From assembly GCA_022747635.1 (NCBI GenBank), contig JAKTNV010000001.1, positions 28,375,990-28,439,989 on the forward strand: a stretch of 64,000 nucleotides of DNA. The letters are read 5' to 3'. The DNA comes from Hetaerina americana (lineage: Eukaryota; Arthropoda; Insecta; Odonata; Calopterygidae). This document shows, one piece after another, positions 11,110 to 23,929 of this stretch (the first letter of the stretch is position 1; the number at the start of each line of letters is the position of its first letter). Made by a program: the position numbers and the translations under genes. The notes beneath the pieces were generated by a model. It did no database searches. It saw nothing but the letters and a program-made list of their open reading frames with translations, and was not told where the DNA came from.

Positions 11110-14100
11110 TATTAGAGCCATTTTTGATTTCTTTGGCTGAAATGAAAATTATGAGTCTTCTTTCCATAAAATATGCGACTATCAATTATTCAAAGATCTG
11201 GTGCTATCCTGGCATGCCTGCTGAATAAATTCCTCACAGACCTTCAACATGTGGTTATGAAACTGCTTATCTATCATCACTAATAGATTAATATTTTAGG
11301 CACATACCTAGCTGAAGCTCTTGATGATGGGTCACAGTTAAGTTAATTCATCAAAACCAATTCATTCTTTCAAAGATTAATTTATTCGATATTGTGAATT
11401 GTTTTTTTCCATCTACACATTTCCTCATACAACTGGGTTTTTACAACATTACCCAGGGGCATACACAATTGCAATATTAATAACAGCCAATGTCTCAACT
11501 AGCCATTGGTTCAGTATTTTCAAGTGAACAAAAATTCAAACATCATCATTATTTGTGTTTGCAACAATACCAATGGAAAAGTTTAAAGATTTAATCAAAA
11601 TACTTCATAGAAGTCAATTGAGTGGCAAATGTCTTCTCAATTTTAAAAAAGACCACTTTTAGGCAGCTAATTACACAAAATAAATAAAGCACCAAGGAAT
11701 GTTTTAACTTTGAGCAAAATAATGCTCATGAAATCAAACCATAAATACCAAAAACACACCAGATGCTAATTATAACCAAATATAAGCTACTGTTATCAAC
11801 AGAGGTTCAATAAAAACATATCTCACGTTTTGCAACTAATTTCACTGGGTCAACAAATTTATGGAGCATTCATGAAATATTGCCTAATACAAAAGCCCTG
11901 AGGTCTCCATAGGGACCAATGATTTCTTTATATCCTTACCTTCTCAATTAGCCATTTCTGCCCTCAACATAAACATCTCAAAAATGCCATATTGTGTCAT
12001 ATCAGGTGAAAACTACACATACCCAAAATTTTTGAAAATGTCATAGTGTACTGGTTGTGAAGCATATTCTTTTACACGGCTACAACCAGACAAAGTCACA
12101 TTTTTTTGGGCTACCGCTAAATTGTCATACCCAGACATTCCCACAACTTTTCTTCAAAGTTGATCACATCAAAAAGGATATTCATATCTTGTTATGCTGA
12201 AAGTATAACACCTCTTCGATTACAAAGTGCATAGGATTAATTTTCTTGTGGTATAAGACTCCTTAGTGGACTTAAAACAGAAGAAAGAGAGAAAGCAAGA
12301 TCTATGAAGAACTTACATAAAAATTGGGAAATCCCCTATGAAAATGGTGCTTTTCAGGATGAATCCTGGCATTGATAGTGACTGGAGAAAATGTCTACAA
12401 AGATTAACAAATCTAGCAAACCTCCATTCAGTTTAACTTAGTCAAAATTAACCCATAAATGAAAATAAAATGAATACAAATTTTGAAAGCAATCAACAAT
12501 TGCAATCAAAGGTTATTGTTCATTTGTCACACAAATGAGCACAACAATGTCAATTATTATTATATTCAGTCAATACATCCGTTTGTGGCTCTCTTGGCAA
12601 AAGTAATTGGGGGAAACAACAACTTCCAACATAATTTGAAAATTTAGAATTAAGGTTTCCAGCTAAATAGCTGGCCTTTGATTTTCATCAGCAATGGGAA
12701 CCCCAATCTCAATAAATTAAAGAATAGGACAGATGTTAGAAGAAATTTTAGAAAAATTAAATAATACTAATGCCTTTACAATTTCCTCAAACTGCAATTT
12801 GAGAAAACCCATAATCCACCAAGTAAGACGAAACACACATACTATATTTTTATCATTCATATATTAAGTTTATTCCATAACTTAATGTTGATTCACTGCA
12901 AACAGTGTCCATGGTATTCTTACACATCAGTCTTTATATGGGCAAGTACATAGTTATTTCAGCTTGGATTGGATATCAAACTTCTCGCGTCAGATCTACC
13001 CAAGACTGGGACAGGGGATGCACCTGAACTTCTTGGTACTTTGCCTGTAAGTGTAAAAGCCATACAAGACATAAGTAATGACATAAAAGCCACATGGGAG
13101 CAAAAATGCAAATGCAAAGGTACATGGGAGCAAAAGTACAATAGAACTAAGAAATTTCTGAGGGATAATACATCTTCAAAACCTTCATGGTAGCATTTGT
13201 AAAATAGAATGAGAATTTTTAAAAATGCTGACATAATATTATGGAATTTCTAATTTTAACAAAGAATACAAGCTTTAAATATTTGAGGAATTTCTTAATT
13301 AAAATGCAAACTTCTTCACTAACTGGTGCTCAGTTAGTGAAGCAATGAAACTAATACAATGGTGGCCACTCGCTTTATGAATTTTCATTTCTGACTTTCC
13401 CAATTAACAATATCCTTTTTTCCAAATTTTTCAACCCAGTGTTCAGAATATGATTAAGAATTATTTTATAAACCAGGAAACACACAATTATACATGCACT
13501 TTTATACATGATTTCTAGACAATCTCATCACTTGACCTCACATAACTTCAATATTCACCGCTATCATTATCAAGTTAGCCCCAATATAATTTCAGTTTTC
13601 AGTAGCGTCTGAACATGTGATGGCCTTTCATGAACATATCTCACAACTAAAAGGAATATCACTTTGTCTGGAATTCCTGATTTTTATATTAAACTTCTTA
13701 AAAAGAATAAGCTCTTTTGCCACTTTCCTGATTTTCTTAGCCGAGTGGCCACTCTGTAATTAAATGTTTTAAGTATACAGCAACATCAATTGGTGTACTT
13801 ATCATTATTACTTCAAAATATGACAATACATAGAGAAATCCAGAATATCAAGCAATATTATGCAAAATTATACAGTAAAGTCAACCTACCTTGGCTTTCT
13901 CACACAAAATGTGAATGAACATGCATGGATGTGCATTATTAAGAGTACATATAGAAATATAAGCACGTACATAACATACAAGAATACATGCTTGCTTGCA
14001 CTTAATAAAGCAATGGCATGATTAATCATTAAAAATAAGGAATACAAACCGAACAACCACAATGCATACCATTACACAGTATAAGAGGTGCAAGTAAATA

Positions 14101-15180
14101 ATCGAGCCTAAACCTTCATTATGTTATCATTCGTATCAGTCACTGCATAATTTATTAATTATTCTAAAGCACGTTATATAGACATTCTCTTAATACCTAA
14201 GAAACAAGAAAGACCACAATAGAAGCTCTCACAAAATCAAAGTTGTGAACTGCATCAATGTCAATTTCATTGTTTGATCCTTTAAATCCACAATAGTGAG
14301 AAACACAGTTTTATAGCCCACTTTTCCTCACCATCACTAACTGACATTACCTATAATAAAAGACATTTTACACAAAAAATCAAAAGAGTTTACCAACCAG
14401 CGAGTATTGCAACAAACAACCAGAGATCTTATCATGCAATTAATGAAAATGGCCACCACAGTAAAAATTATTTTGCAGACGAAATACCTACAGTTCAGCC
14501 AGACTTGGGGAGTAACATGCAAGTAAGCTGACAATTTAAATTTTTGGGCAAATTTTAACTGTTCCTCTGATTATCAAAAACTAAGTTGTGGACCCATATG
14601 CTGCTTTTGCCTATTCTTAACTGTATCTACATATTTATTTTGTACATTGAATTGTTTCTCTACTTAAAATTTGCCTAAGTCATAAAAAGAATTGGAATCA
14701 AGGGCATTCATTGTTCATAACTGCGAAGGATAATACAGAACTCTCCATTAGCATATTCTCCTTTCTAGCTTCCACTAAAGTATTATTTTAATGCTTGAAT
14801 TATTTCTGATGGTGGAATTTTCGAGCCTCCAATCAAGGTAACAATATAAACATGTTATCATTCCTATTCCAGGAGTAAATAACTTCTATATTTATGAATG
14901 CATCCCTTGAAAATTTCCAGTCATGAATCATAGGCCTGTAATAAACAAGGTTAATTGGTGAATGGGCTATTTCTATGGGTGAAATGAACTCATAGTTCCC
15001 ACTATGCTCAAATCCTACTTCTCAACACGGCCAATAACCTCCGCTGAATCACTAGGATTTCAATCTTCAAAATCTAAGTATATATTTTTATCTAAATAGT
15101 ATCCTATATAGCCTTAATTAGATATCCTGCCTTCATGGTAGAAGCATCTATTACTGTCATGCATACATATCTTGCGAGTA
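11110..15180. other. No gene recognised
   Basis: Long AT-rich stretch without recognisable coding sequence. The one spot with exon-like signals (12,965-13,045, plus strand) is discussed under findings. A short perfect 10- to 11-bp inverted repeat around a GTGC loop occurs near 13,314-13,341. Confidence 0.5.
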
Positions 15181-15186
15181 CTAACT

Positions 15187-15212
15187 TAATAATAATAATA
15201 ATAATAATAATA
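15187..15212. repeat. (AAT)n microsatellite
   Basis: About eight tandem AAT units. It could be the tail of a decayed retroelement, but no body was recognised next to it. Confidence 0.85.
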
Positions 15213-16420
15213 GGCACCTTAGTACTTTTCCCTCAAATTATAATTTAAAACATGCAAATGAGAAAGGCACACAGATTAGGCAGATGCAGAGAAAGAGAAG
15301 AGAAAAGACTTAGACACACATATATTATAATATTGTATAAAAAGTTTTTTGGACATGAGCAATAAATATTATTAGTATCATTTTTAAGTCCACACAGCTT
15401 TACAAAGAGGGGATAGCCAGCCAGCACTCTTCAATTTCCCTGCTCTCCCTGAATTGATCTTATTGAAGCTCTCTAGTTATGGGCCAATGCCGTACATGCA
15501 GAGAATTTTAAAAGCCACCTATTATAAAAGCCATACTGGTATCAAACAAAGACAAAATAGGAATAATGGTACAAAGCAGGGTTTATGAGCTCAGCTGCAA
15601 TGACTGCAGTGCCATACACACAGGGAGGATGTTTAGTATCACGTTAAAAGAACAATGAGCTGGTCTCATCAACAACAAATACACTTCCAAATTTATAAAT
15701 TGCTTCCTTGAAAACAAACAACTAATTTAACACCCAAAATCTAAATGCGGAAGTAAATGAACCAAGGTTTGACACATTTAAAGAGCCTTAGATATTATGC
15801 TGCTTGGAATCCACGAAGTGTCATATGTTAAACAAATTGTTGTACTCTACCCAATCTCCCATCTATACTTCCCAAATTCCAACATTTGTCCGCACTTAAA
15901 ATGCACCATGCAGTTTCCCAGGCCAGATGAGCACTCCTCACTCATGCATGTAATCCTCTACCCTCCCCAACTCCTTCATTCCAATCCTTTTTCACCTGCC
16001 CTCTCCTAGATTGCCCTTCCTATCCCTTTTACCCCCCTTCTAGTTGGACATGCACGCGTAGCGCAGTTTGGCAATAGAAGTTGTACCGCTGGAGTATGGT
16101 TAGGGAAATAATCAGGATGAGATGGGAAGAGGTATCATTCTTACTGAAAAGGGGACCCAGGCTCAGCAACTAATGACAGGTGCTGGTACTTGACAGTGGT
16201 TGATACATAGCTTAACTATCTCCAATTAGAAGAAGTGTTTTTATAAATTAAAACACTAACACTCTAACAGCTGCACATGGTGTAGGATAGAAAATGCTAA
16301 ATAATAATTTCTAAAAGTTTTTCTCATTGAATTGAAATAAATATCTCAAAATTAATTATTCACTTGATATTACTTTTTATTTTGAATTCTAAAACCATTT
16401 ATGAACACAGTAACCAACCT
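15213..16420. other. No gene recognised
   Basis: No coding sequence. A pyrimidine-rich segment at about 15,830-16,045 may be an old repeat but has no nameable motif. Confidence 0.45.
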
Positions 16421-16424
16421 AAAG

Positions 16425-16695
16425 AAAGGTTTGATGAGAGGGTAGACTTCTCCCAATACTAAACCCAAGGTATGTCAAACATCCATGCATCAAGGTGGAA
16501 GAGGGGAATGCAGTTCCTTCCCCTGTACCACATGCATTTTCCCAGTATGATCTGGTATCCGAAAAACCACACATCTTGTATGAAGATTAGGATGCCCTAA
16601 GATGTCACCTTTAATGCAATGCAAGCCCTCTGGTTATCAACCCAGGGGACAACTACCTAATGGACCACTCCTGCACATACTCTTACTTTATTAGC
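16425..16695 (-). repeat. tRNA-derived SINE, old copy (SINE family A)
   Basis: On the minus strand this shares the body and 3' part of the copies at 26.1, 45.1 and 60.3 kb. The body has a GATACCAGATCATACTGGGA-type block followed by GGTACAGGGGAAGGAACTG. The 3' block is TTAGTATTGGGAGAAGTCTA then CCCTCTCATCAAACC. The tRNA-like head is degraded here. Membership is seen by aligning the copies within the window; tRNA origin is inferred from the better-preserved heads of other copies. Confidence 0.7.
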
Positions 16696-16699
16696 TGCT

Positions 16700-19487
16700 T
16701 TATTATTTTAATGCCACAGGCAGAGTAGATCAATTTTGTTATAGCTGCAGTTCAGATTCAAAATAAGAGAAACATCTTTAAATAAGTATAATTCAAGTTA
16801 TGCATTTAATTGTTTTTAAGCATGATAAATGTAATTATGATATCAATAGATACATTTCTATTATTGGTAATCTACAGGTTAGCATACTTTTTGCATGGAC
16901 ACAGACTTAACATTGCTACATTTCTTAGCTTTGTCCAACAAGACATTCTGAAACCCCACAGTTCAGACTAGTACAATTAACTATACTTCAATGAAGCTTA
17001 TAGTGATGAATAATTTAGGTTGCCCTTAGTTACTACTTATGTTAGTCCAACTATGCATGAAGAAACTTAAGTTTTTGAGCTTAATATGAATTGCATAGCA
17101 TTTTTTATTTTTCTTCTTTCTTTTTATGCTTCTCTTTCTAGGTAGTTTTATATTAATTCAAATTTAGCTTGACACAATTTAAAATCGAAAATATTTTGGG
17201 ATTAACATAACTTAATGGATTAAAAAAATTAACTTCCCCAAGTCTGGATAGTGATTGGAAATACACCACTGTGGCTTTCAGAAACATGAAATTCTCCCAC
17301 CTAATTTACCTAGTATTAATTACTTCGTAGCCAATGATTTCAGTCCAAAAAGATCTGGATTCTTTATTTTTGCCTCACGCCATGTGTTAATTCCTTCCAT
17401 CTTTGTTCCAAATCCCACTCCTTATATGACAGTAGCGTTCTACTTGGATCTGAAAAAAATTACTTGATAAAGTTAAATACACACATCATAACTCACAAAG
17501 AAGTTGAACAACAAAAGGTATAGCACAGAACCATCAACTTTAATATACTGGACTCCCATATAATCTGGGAAAGTTCATTCTACAAAATCCATAATTTGAC
17601 AAACTTCTTCAGTATTTGGTATGATAGCAGAAGCATCCATACATGTTATCACCTTCAGAAGACCTCCTCACAAAGTCAATAAGGTCATAAGGGTATTTAA
17701 AATAATGCTTTAATTAAAGGTTGAAAAGGTAAGTCTATGAATTATGCCATTGAACATGGGAGCTATATAGTTCATATCCAGGTTCTACTTCTCAAGCTGC
17801 ATTGGTCTGAGCTTTCTAGTCCAATTTCATGTATGTATCATTCTGATGAATTGAAAGCTAGGTCATTTATAATCACCACTTTACTTAAGCTTAAGCAAAA
17901 CTGACTTGGTAAGAATGCAATTAGTCCTCTTATCACCCTTATAGTATAGCCTTATAAAAGGAAATCAACTACACAAGAGAATTTTCTTTTGAATAGAATA
18001 TGCACTTTTATTAATTATCTGATTTTAGAAAGATACCAAACTCGAAAGAAAGAAATTTCTCTAATTAAGTTTAAATAAATGAAAATTGTGCAAATAAGAA
18101 ATTAAAACCTTAGAAACAATACAATCATGGGTTGATTAATACGTGATAGTGACATTAATAAGTTATCTCCACCAATGCCATGGAGTAACATAATTAACAA
18201 AATGATTTTAAAAAATTATAAAAATTCTGTGGGCAAAGATAACACATTTTGAGTCAATGCATTTTATAAACCTTAAATAGATCGTCGAACCATGTCTATG
18301 ACCATATCCAACAATAACTTATTTTGCACTGTCTCCTGATTAGATAAAAATAATGAAAGGCAAGCTAAAAAAACCTAGCTGTAAATGCAATTCAAGGTTA
18401 ATTCACAGTTTTACAGTTGGGTGGTCAGCTATTGAATGATGGATGACACTAGATTTTTTCCTGAACCTCAAAGATAAAACTTCGTTTTTAAAGGCTTATT
18501 GCAACCATTATCACTACCTTGTTTCCTTGCAGAGGCCCTATGGGCACTTTCAAATTTACATGCACAAACATTTAAGCATTTTTATGTGTATCATAGACAT
18601 TCATGGCTAGGTAATGAATTAGGAATAGATATTTTCTTGACAATTAACTGTTAAAAAGCAGAATAACACAAGAATATGAAATGCCTTCTACTAATTAGGA
18701 AGTGTTCTACACCTACTTGATATTACTGGAGAATATCAGTAGGAACGTAGTATTAGGGAAAAATAATTCCTATAGGTCAAGTATTTATCTACATGGCATT
18801 TTGACCTAAATAAGTACTTAACAATTGCAACTCAGTTGCATTACAGCAGTAGGCAGGTCGTTGTTTCATAATGTCACACTAGGTTAAACCAATTAACTAC
18901 ACAAATACTCCTTCCAGGTACAAAATTATGGTGCACATGGGGGGTCAACAATTTTCAACAACCCTACTCCTTTGTTTTTCCCCACCAAAAAAGTAGTCTT
19001 TTCCCTATTTTTCCTCCTGCAATTTGATTAAATACCTCAAGTGTATCATCCTGCATCACTGCATGTGCCAACAGTCCTGCAAGAGCTACCCTAATTAGGT
19101 TTTGGTTTTAATCAGGGACTGCCCAAGCTCTACCAAGAAGGTCTATTCATCATTTTTTCCAAAATTTCACTGAGAAAAGTGGAAGTCTTTCAAGGGAGTC
19201 AAGTACAAGAGTTAACTTCCCATATGGCGACTCCTAGTCTTCAGAAAGGATTACATTGCCTTCATCATGGGCACCCTACAGCTAAATCCTCCATTATTTC
19301 AACCTCATCAAGGGAAGGCAGAGCACGGCTTGGTCTCAAAGCTCGAGTTAAAATTCATATTCTAGTAAATGAAGTGCAGATGTTCAAGAAAGACTATCAA
19401 TTTTCAAAAGAGATGAATCATGAAAGTAATAACTCAATACAAGAAGTCATTGGCTTTCTGCTGACAATCCACAGTAACATTTTTTTA
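16700..19487. other. No gene recognised
   Basis: AT-rich DNA without supported features. The ORF at 19,179-19,622 has no recognisable domain and runs into the mariner end. Confidence 0.5.
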
Positions 19488-19489
19488 TA

Positions 19490-20821
19490 CTACCTTGATC
19501 AAAAAGTTCCCGGAATAACCACCGTGTGGCGCTCCCATCGTTCCGATTTGAGTTCTGTTTTTTTTGTTAAATTGGTACATCTGTTGTTGATATTCCCTTT
19601 AAATCTTAGTGTCATAACTTGACATTTGCAAAAGTTACGTAGCCAAGAGTACATCTATCTCTGTGTGTGTTGGCGATTTTTTACAATTTCAGAAATGGAT
19701 TTAAATTTGCAACAACGAACTTGTATTAAATTTTGCGTAAAAAACGGATTTAGTGGCGCACGGACGTTGGAAATGTTGGAAAAGTGTTTCGGCAACGATT
19801 CTCTAAAAAAAACGGTCGTTTACCAGTGGCACGAGCGGTTCAGAAGTGGTCGTGAGTCAATCGAAGATGATGAACGCAGTGGCAGACCATCGACATCGAA
19901 AGTCGGTGAAAAAATTGATAAAGTAAAAGAAATGTTGGTCAATAACCGCAAATTAACCATCAGAGAAATAGCGGAGGACTTGAACATTGCCTATGGATCC
20001 GCCCAAGACATTGTGGTTAATGATTTGGGTTTCCGTCGTGTAGCAGCAAAGTTGGTGCCAAAAGACCTCAATTTCATGCAAAAAAGAGACCGTGTTGACG
20101 TCGCAAAAGACATGATTTGCGAGGCTGAATCCGATCCCACATTCATCAAAAGGATCATTACTGGAGACGAGACGTGGGTTTATGAGTACGACACGCAATC
20201 CAGACATCAGGCAAGTGAATGGCGTTCACCAAATGAGCCGAGACCAAAAAAACCACGTCGTTTTCAGTCAAAAAAGAAGGCAATGCTGACGGTTTTCATG
20301 GATTACAACGGTGTAGTGCATCATGAATTTTTGCCAGAAGGCCAGACAGTAAACAAAGAGTATTATTTGGGCGTTATGAGACGTTTGCGTGAAGCAATTC
20401 GCCGAAAGAGACCAGAAATGTGGGCAGAAAACTCGTGGATTTTGCACCATGATAACGCACCGTCGCACAGTGCTATCATTATTCGTAATTTTTTGACGAA
20501 AAATGCAACAAATACCATCCAACAGCCACCGAATTCACCTGATTTGGCTCCCTGTGACTTCTTTCTGTTCAATCGAGTTAAAAAACCATTACGGGGAACG
20601 CGTTTTAGGAGCCGAGAGGAAGTAATGGAAAAATCGCAGGAAGCACTGATGGACATACCGAAAACCGAATATAAAAAATGTTTCGAGGATTGGATCAAGC
20701 GCTGGCATAAGTGTGTTGCAGTCGATGGGGATTACTTTGAAGGGGACAATATAGATTTAGATGAATAAACTTGTATTTTTAATTTTCTGAATAAATTCCG
20801 GGAAATTTTTGATCAAGGTAG
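19490..20821 (+). mobile_element. Structurally intact mariner transposon (1,332 bp)
   Basis: The element is bounded by inverted repeats of about 28 bp that begin CTACCTTGATCAAAAAG on the left. On the right the inner part reads CCGGGAAATTTTTGATCAAG followed by GTAG. The two ends differ at one position in the outer 25 bases or so. A TA dinucleotide lies immediately outside each end (19,488-19,489 and 20,822-20,823), the standard mariner target duplication. Length, ends, target site and a single uninterrupted transposase frame all fit a complete, recently arrived copy. Confidence 0.95.
19695..20768 (+). CDS. Mariner transposase, full length (DD34D)
   Basis: This 357-residue enzyme would cut and paste its own element by binding the terminal repeats and cleaving DNA in the nucleus. 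The N-terminal half (about residues 1-125) holds the paired helix-turn-helix DNA-binding region, with ERSGRPSTS at 60-68 between the two units and LVPKDLN at 120-126 in the linker. The catalytic domain has Asp158 (TGDETWVYEYD), Asp253 (HHDNAPSH) and Asp288 (NSPDLAPCDFF). The 34 residues between the second and third Asp are the diagnostic mariner spacing. Length is normal for the family (about 345-360). The start at 19,695 is chosen because the first 23 codons of the longer open frame are not mariner-like. No stop or frameshift is present, so the protein may be active; activity is inference. Confidence 0.95.
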   Translation: MDLNLQQRTCIKFCVKNGFSGARTLEMLEKCFGNDSLKKTVVYQWHERFRSGRESIEDDERSGRPSTSKVGEKIDKVKEMLVNNRKLTIREIAEDLNIAYGSAQDIVVNDLGFRRVAAKLVPKDLNFMQKRDRVDVAKDMICEAESDPTFIKRIITGDETWVYEYDTQSRHQASEWRSPNEPRPKKPRRFQSKKKAMLTVFMDYNGVVHHEFLPEGQTVNKEYYLGVMRRLREAIRRKRPEMWAENSWILHHDNAPSHSAIIIRNFLTKNATNTIQQPPNSPDLAPCDFFLFNRVKKPLRGTRFRSREEVMEKSQEALMDIPKTEYKKCFEDWIKRWHKCVAVDGDYFEGDNIDLDE

Positions 20822-20823
20822 TA

Positions 20824-21605
20824 TGATGAGCTTCCAAAATCACATGTCTACTAGAGCATTAAATACAATAAAATTTCTATGCAAAATGCAAGCAAAAAAT
20901 TTATATCAATCATAGTATGAAGGACAAAATTTCATCTCTCAAAATATAGGAACGATTTCATCATTGCAGTTGATGGCAGCATGCCACGTTCTCATATTTG
21001 GTACCAAATAAACTTAGCAGCATAGATGGGCAAATAATCTACCAGATACAAGCAATGGAACAACATTTTCAAGGCAAAACTCAAGCCAGTGATGTCGCCG
21101 TGCAACAAAGGAAATAACTGTGTACAGGGATCAGGAAACCAGCATTACAGCCCTGTCTCAACCGCGGTCAAACTAAGTCCTATGAGGGGGGACAGTGATT
21201 GAGAAACAAGTTGTGCTCACCTTCTTCAAGGCTTAAGAATGGGTGGAACAAAAATGGATAAATTTCCAGGTTGAATTAGAATGCCCAGATTTTTTCTGAA
21301 TTTCATGGAATTCCTGGATGAGATGGCATCCCGTAAAATACAATGCAAATTAGTCTTAAAACAAAAAGGCACATCATCATCTTCACCAGCAGCCCTTGAT
21401 TATCTCCCAGACAAACAATTGGCCCTTTTCCTGATTTTGAAATGGATCGAGTACTTCCACTTATTTCCAAATTTTCCTAACTGAATGACAACCACACAGC
21501 ATTATAGATGAAGGAAGCAGGAGCTGTTGAAATTTTACTGATTATTGCAAGAAATCTGATTATTGCAAGAAATGAAAGCAGTCAAAATGCTCATAACGGA
21601 TATTA
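20824..21605. other. No gene recognised
   Basis: No supported feature. The ORF at 21,281-21,484 has no recognisable motif. Confidence 0.45.
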
Positions 21606-21607
21606 TA

Positions 21608-22440
21608 CATGGGTTGTTCAATAAGTCCTTACAAAGAAATAGAACACAAATATTATGAGTAGACTTTTTGTTTCAACATAATCTCCTTTCAGCTTGATTC
21701 ACTTTTCCCAGTACTCTTAAACTTTTTTAAGCCATCCAAAAAGTTGAATTTTGGATGGTCCTCAAAAGCATCTTTGTTGGTGAGTACAACCTCATTCGAC
21801 ATGAATCGTCATCCAACATGTACGTTTATCAATTTTGGAAGTTAAAACAAGGAGGGCCAAATCTGTTGAATACAGAGTGGATGTTGTAATAATTTAACTT
21901 TAATTCCATAATTTTTGCCAACACAACCGCCCATGTGAGCACCTGTGCATTGTCTTAACAGTACAGAAATTTATTCTTTGGCAAATGAAGTTTTTCCTCA
22001 ATATCTTTGCTCAACCGGCGCAATTACGAGAGATAATATTCTCCATTTATTGTTCACCCTTTTTGAAAGTAAACATGCAGATTATATGATTTTTAGTGCA
22101 TCCCAAAGTACCATGACCACCACCTTGTCAACCGATCTCACCTTCTTTGCCCTAATCGAGCCAGATCAGCTTTAAAAACCCACTGTTTCATCTGTACCTT
22201 TGTCTCTGTGTAGTGTCTCTATGTCTTGTTTACAGTTATGTATCTACACAGAAAATTGTCAGGATTGCAACAGAAAGCACAAAATCACCCTCCAAATCGA
22301 CCACAAAATTGCTTTTATTTACCACTGAGAGCAAAAAGGTCACTCATTTTGCCAAGATATTATTTTTTCACCCCCAATTTTTCGTGCAAATCTGAAAACA
22401 CTATACTACCTTGTGATGTACCAGTGGCCTCCACCATTTG
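21608..22440 (-). mobile_element. Decayed mariner-family transposon
   Basis: The left edge, GGTTGTTCAATAAGTCCTTA, is a mariner-type end. On the minus strand several frames together give a mariner C-terminal half. Near 21,950 is a remnant of the second catalytic motif (DNAQVLTWAVVLAKIMEL). Near 21,860 is a decayed SPDLAP region, and near 21,740 DHPKFNFLDGLKKF. At 21,690 the family's usual ending appears as KGDYVETK. Many stops interrupt it. The other terminal repeat and the N-terminus were not located, so the right boundary is uncertain. Confidence 0.7.
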
Positions 22441-22444
22441 GCCA

Positions 22445-23245
22445 ACTTAGATTCGTCACTCACTCAAAACCACATCATGGATTTCATAAGTCATTTGGGA
22501 GGAAATCACTTCCACTGGATGTCCCAAACGATTCTAATCATTTGTGGATGTATGGCTGTGATTTAACATTTACCCAATATTAAGAATAGCAACTACAGAG
22601 GCAGATGTGCCATGAACATCATCCATCTCAACTATCATCTCTTTAGGTGTTAACCATTTAAATAGATTTATTTTATCACGGAACAAAATTTATTTTTATT
22701 ATTTTAAATAAACAAAACTTTGTTGGTTAAATTGACAATGAAAATTAAATGATGTCATAAATACACCTGAAACTTTAACAGCAGTCTGATGAGAGATGAG
22801 GCATACAAAAATCAAACCTTTTCCAATATTACAGACACTATCTCTTGGATCTTCGAAGGAATTATTGATCGACCCATGTAAAATTGCAGCTTCTTCTGAC
22901 TTTTTCAATCAGCCTGTTCAAATAGCTTAAAATGGATCAGCCAGCCTCTAAGTTAGGAGAAAAGATTCCACTAGACATTATAATAATCACTATTTGGATT
23001 TTCTAGGGCAATGGTCACCAATCTTTTGATCCTTAAGAGTCAACAAGCATGAAGATAAATATTTTTTTCAAGCAAATTTACGTTAATTTTCATTCAGAAA
23101 CTAAATGCATAATATTACATGCGCGCACAATGCATATGTTGTACAACAATATGCTGTGATTTATGCTATACTGATGCAAATTTGCATCTATGTGTAACAG
23201 TGTCATTTGAAAACTGAACACCCACTTGGTTGTAAACATTATACC
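22445..23245. other. No gene recognised
   Basis: A 69-codon minus-strand ORF (22,699-22,908) was checked as a possible 3' exon of the scrawny gene but has neither matching sequence nor clear splice sites. Confidence 0.45.
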
Positions 23246-23246
23246 C

Positions 23247-23925
23247 TAACCTCTCGATTATCTGTGAGCAAATTATTCATTTTGCGGATCATCTGTGTTA
23301 CTAACAGCACCTCAAAATTTTAATATAATTACAATCATAAAGATAATTACATCTACTTTTTAAATTACACAAGTTTGAAATATCTCTGCTTCCTTTAAAG
23401 TTTTTAATTTCACATTTGAAAATCAGAAGTTGTCAGGAGTACATTATGCTTTAATGTAAACATTTTTGTACAATTCATAATTTTCCAGTGTCCTTTTTCT
23501 TGCATTTGTCAACCCTGATAATTCCATATTCTCCTTTATGGCAACCAAACACATGGTGTTCCTATCAAACAAATAAGCCATTATCTATCTACAATACACT
23601 ATTTTCATTAGAATCATATGATGAATATGAATCTGAATTAGCAATTCTTTTTTAAAATTTGTTTTTCACCAATCATTTGTTTTTTCTGGCTACATGATTG
23701 GCTCAGTTTTCTGAGGAAAATTCATTCTGCTATACACTTAGCAATAGTTCTGTGCTCTAGTAAATCTATAATTCCACCCTATACTGTTCTATATAAAATG
23801 GCTGAAAAAATGGAAAGAATACACTTTACATTTCTAAAAAAACTCAAACTGGTCACACAAAATGAGAAAGGAGTTTCCGTGCACATCAGTTTATATCACG
23901 AGCATATTTTCGGCATATTTTGTTT
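23247..23925 (+). mobile_element. 5' part of a Tigger/pogo-type DNA transposon (copy 1)
   Basis: The left end (CCTCTCGATTATCTGTG) matches the typical pogo/Tigger terminal repeat. About 550 bp of leader follows. The frame opening at 23,798 begins MAEKMERIHFTFLKKLKLV and continues NEKGVSVHISLYHE, the pattern of the first DNA-binding helix-turn-helix in pogo-class transposases (KRKR..LT...KLE...EKG.SV..). The rest of the transposase is absent. A second copy of the same ~570-bp segment, split by an insertion, occurs at 38,418-38,510 plus 41,600-42,120. Family name is inferred from the end and the N-terminal motif. Confidence 0.7.
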
Positions 23926-23929
23926 ATCA

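Noticed and set aside
12959..13234. 91-codon minus-strand ORF
   Set aside because: Hydrophobic, no motif, overlaps the plus-strand exon-like segment and has no splice support.
19179..19622. 147-codon plus-strand ORF before the intact mariner
   Set aside because: No recognisable domain, runs across the mariner boundary into its terminal repeat, and so is not a host gene as drawn.
22699..22908. Possible last exon of scny on the minus strand
   Set aside because: No acceptor in the required phase and no similarity to the known basic C-terminus of scrawny proteins.
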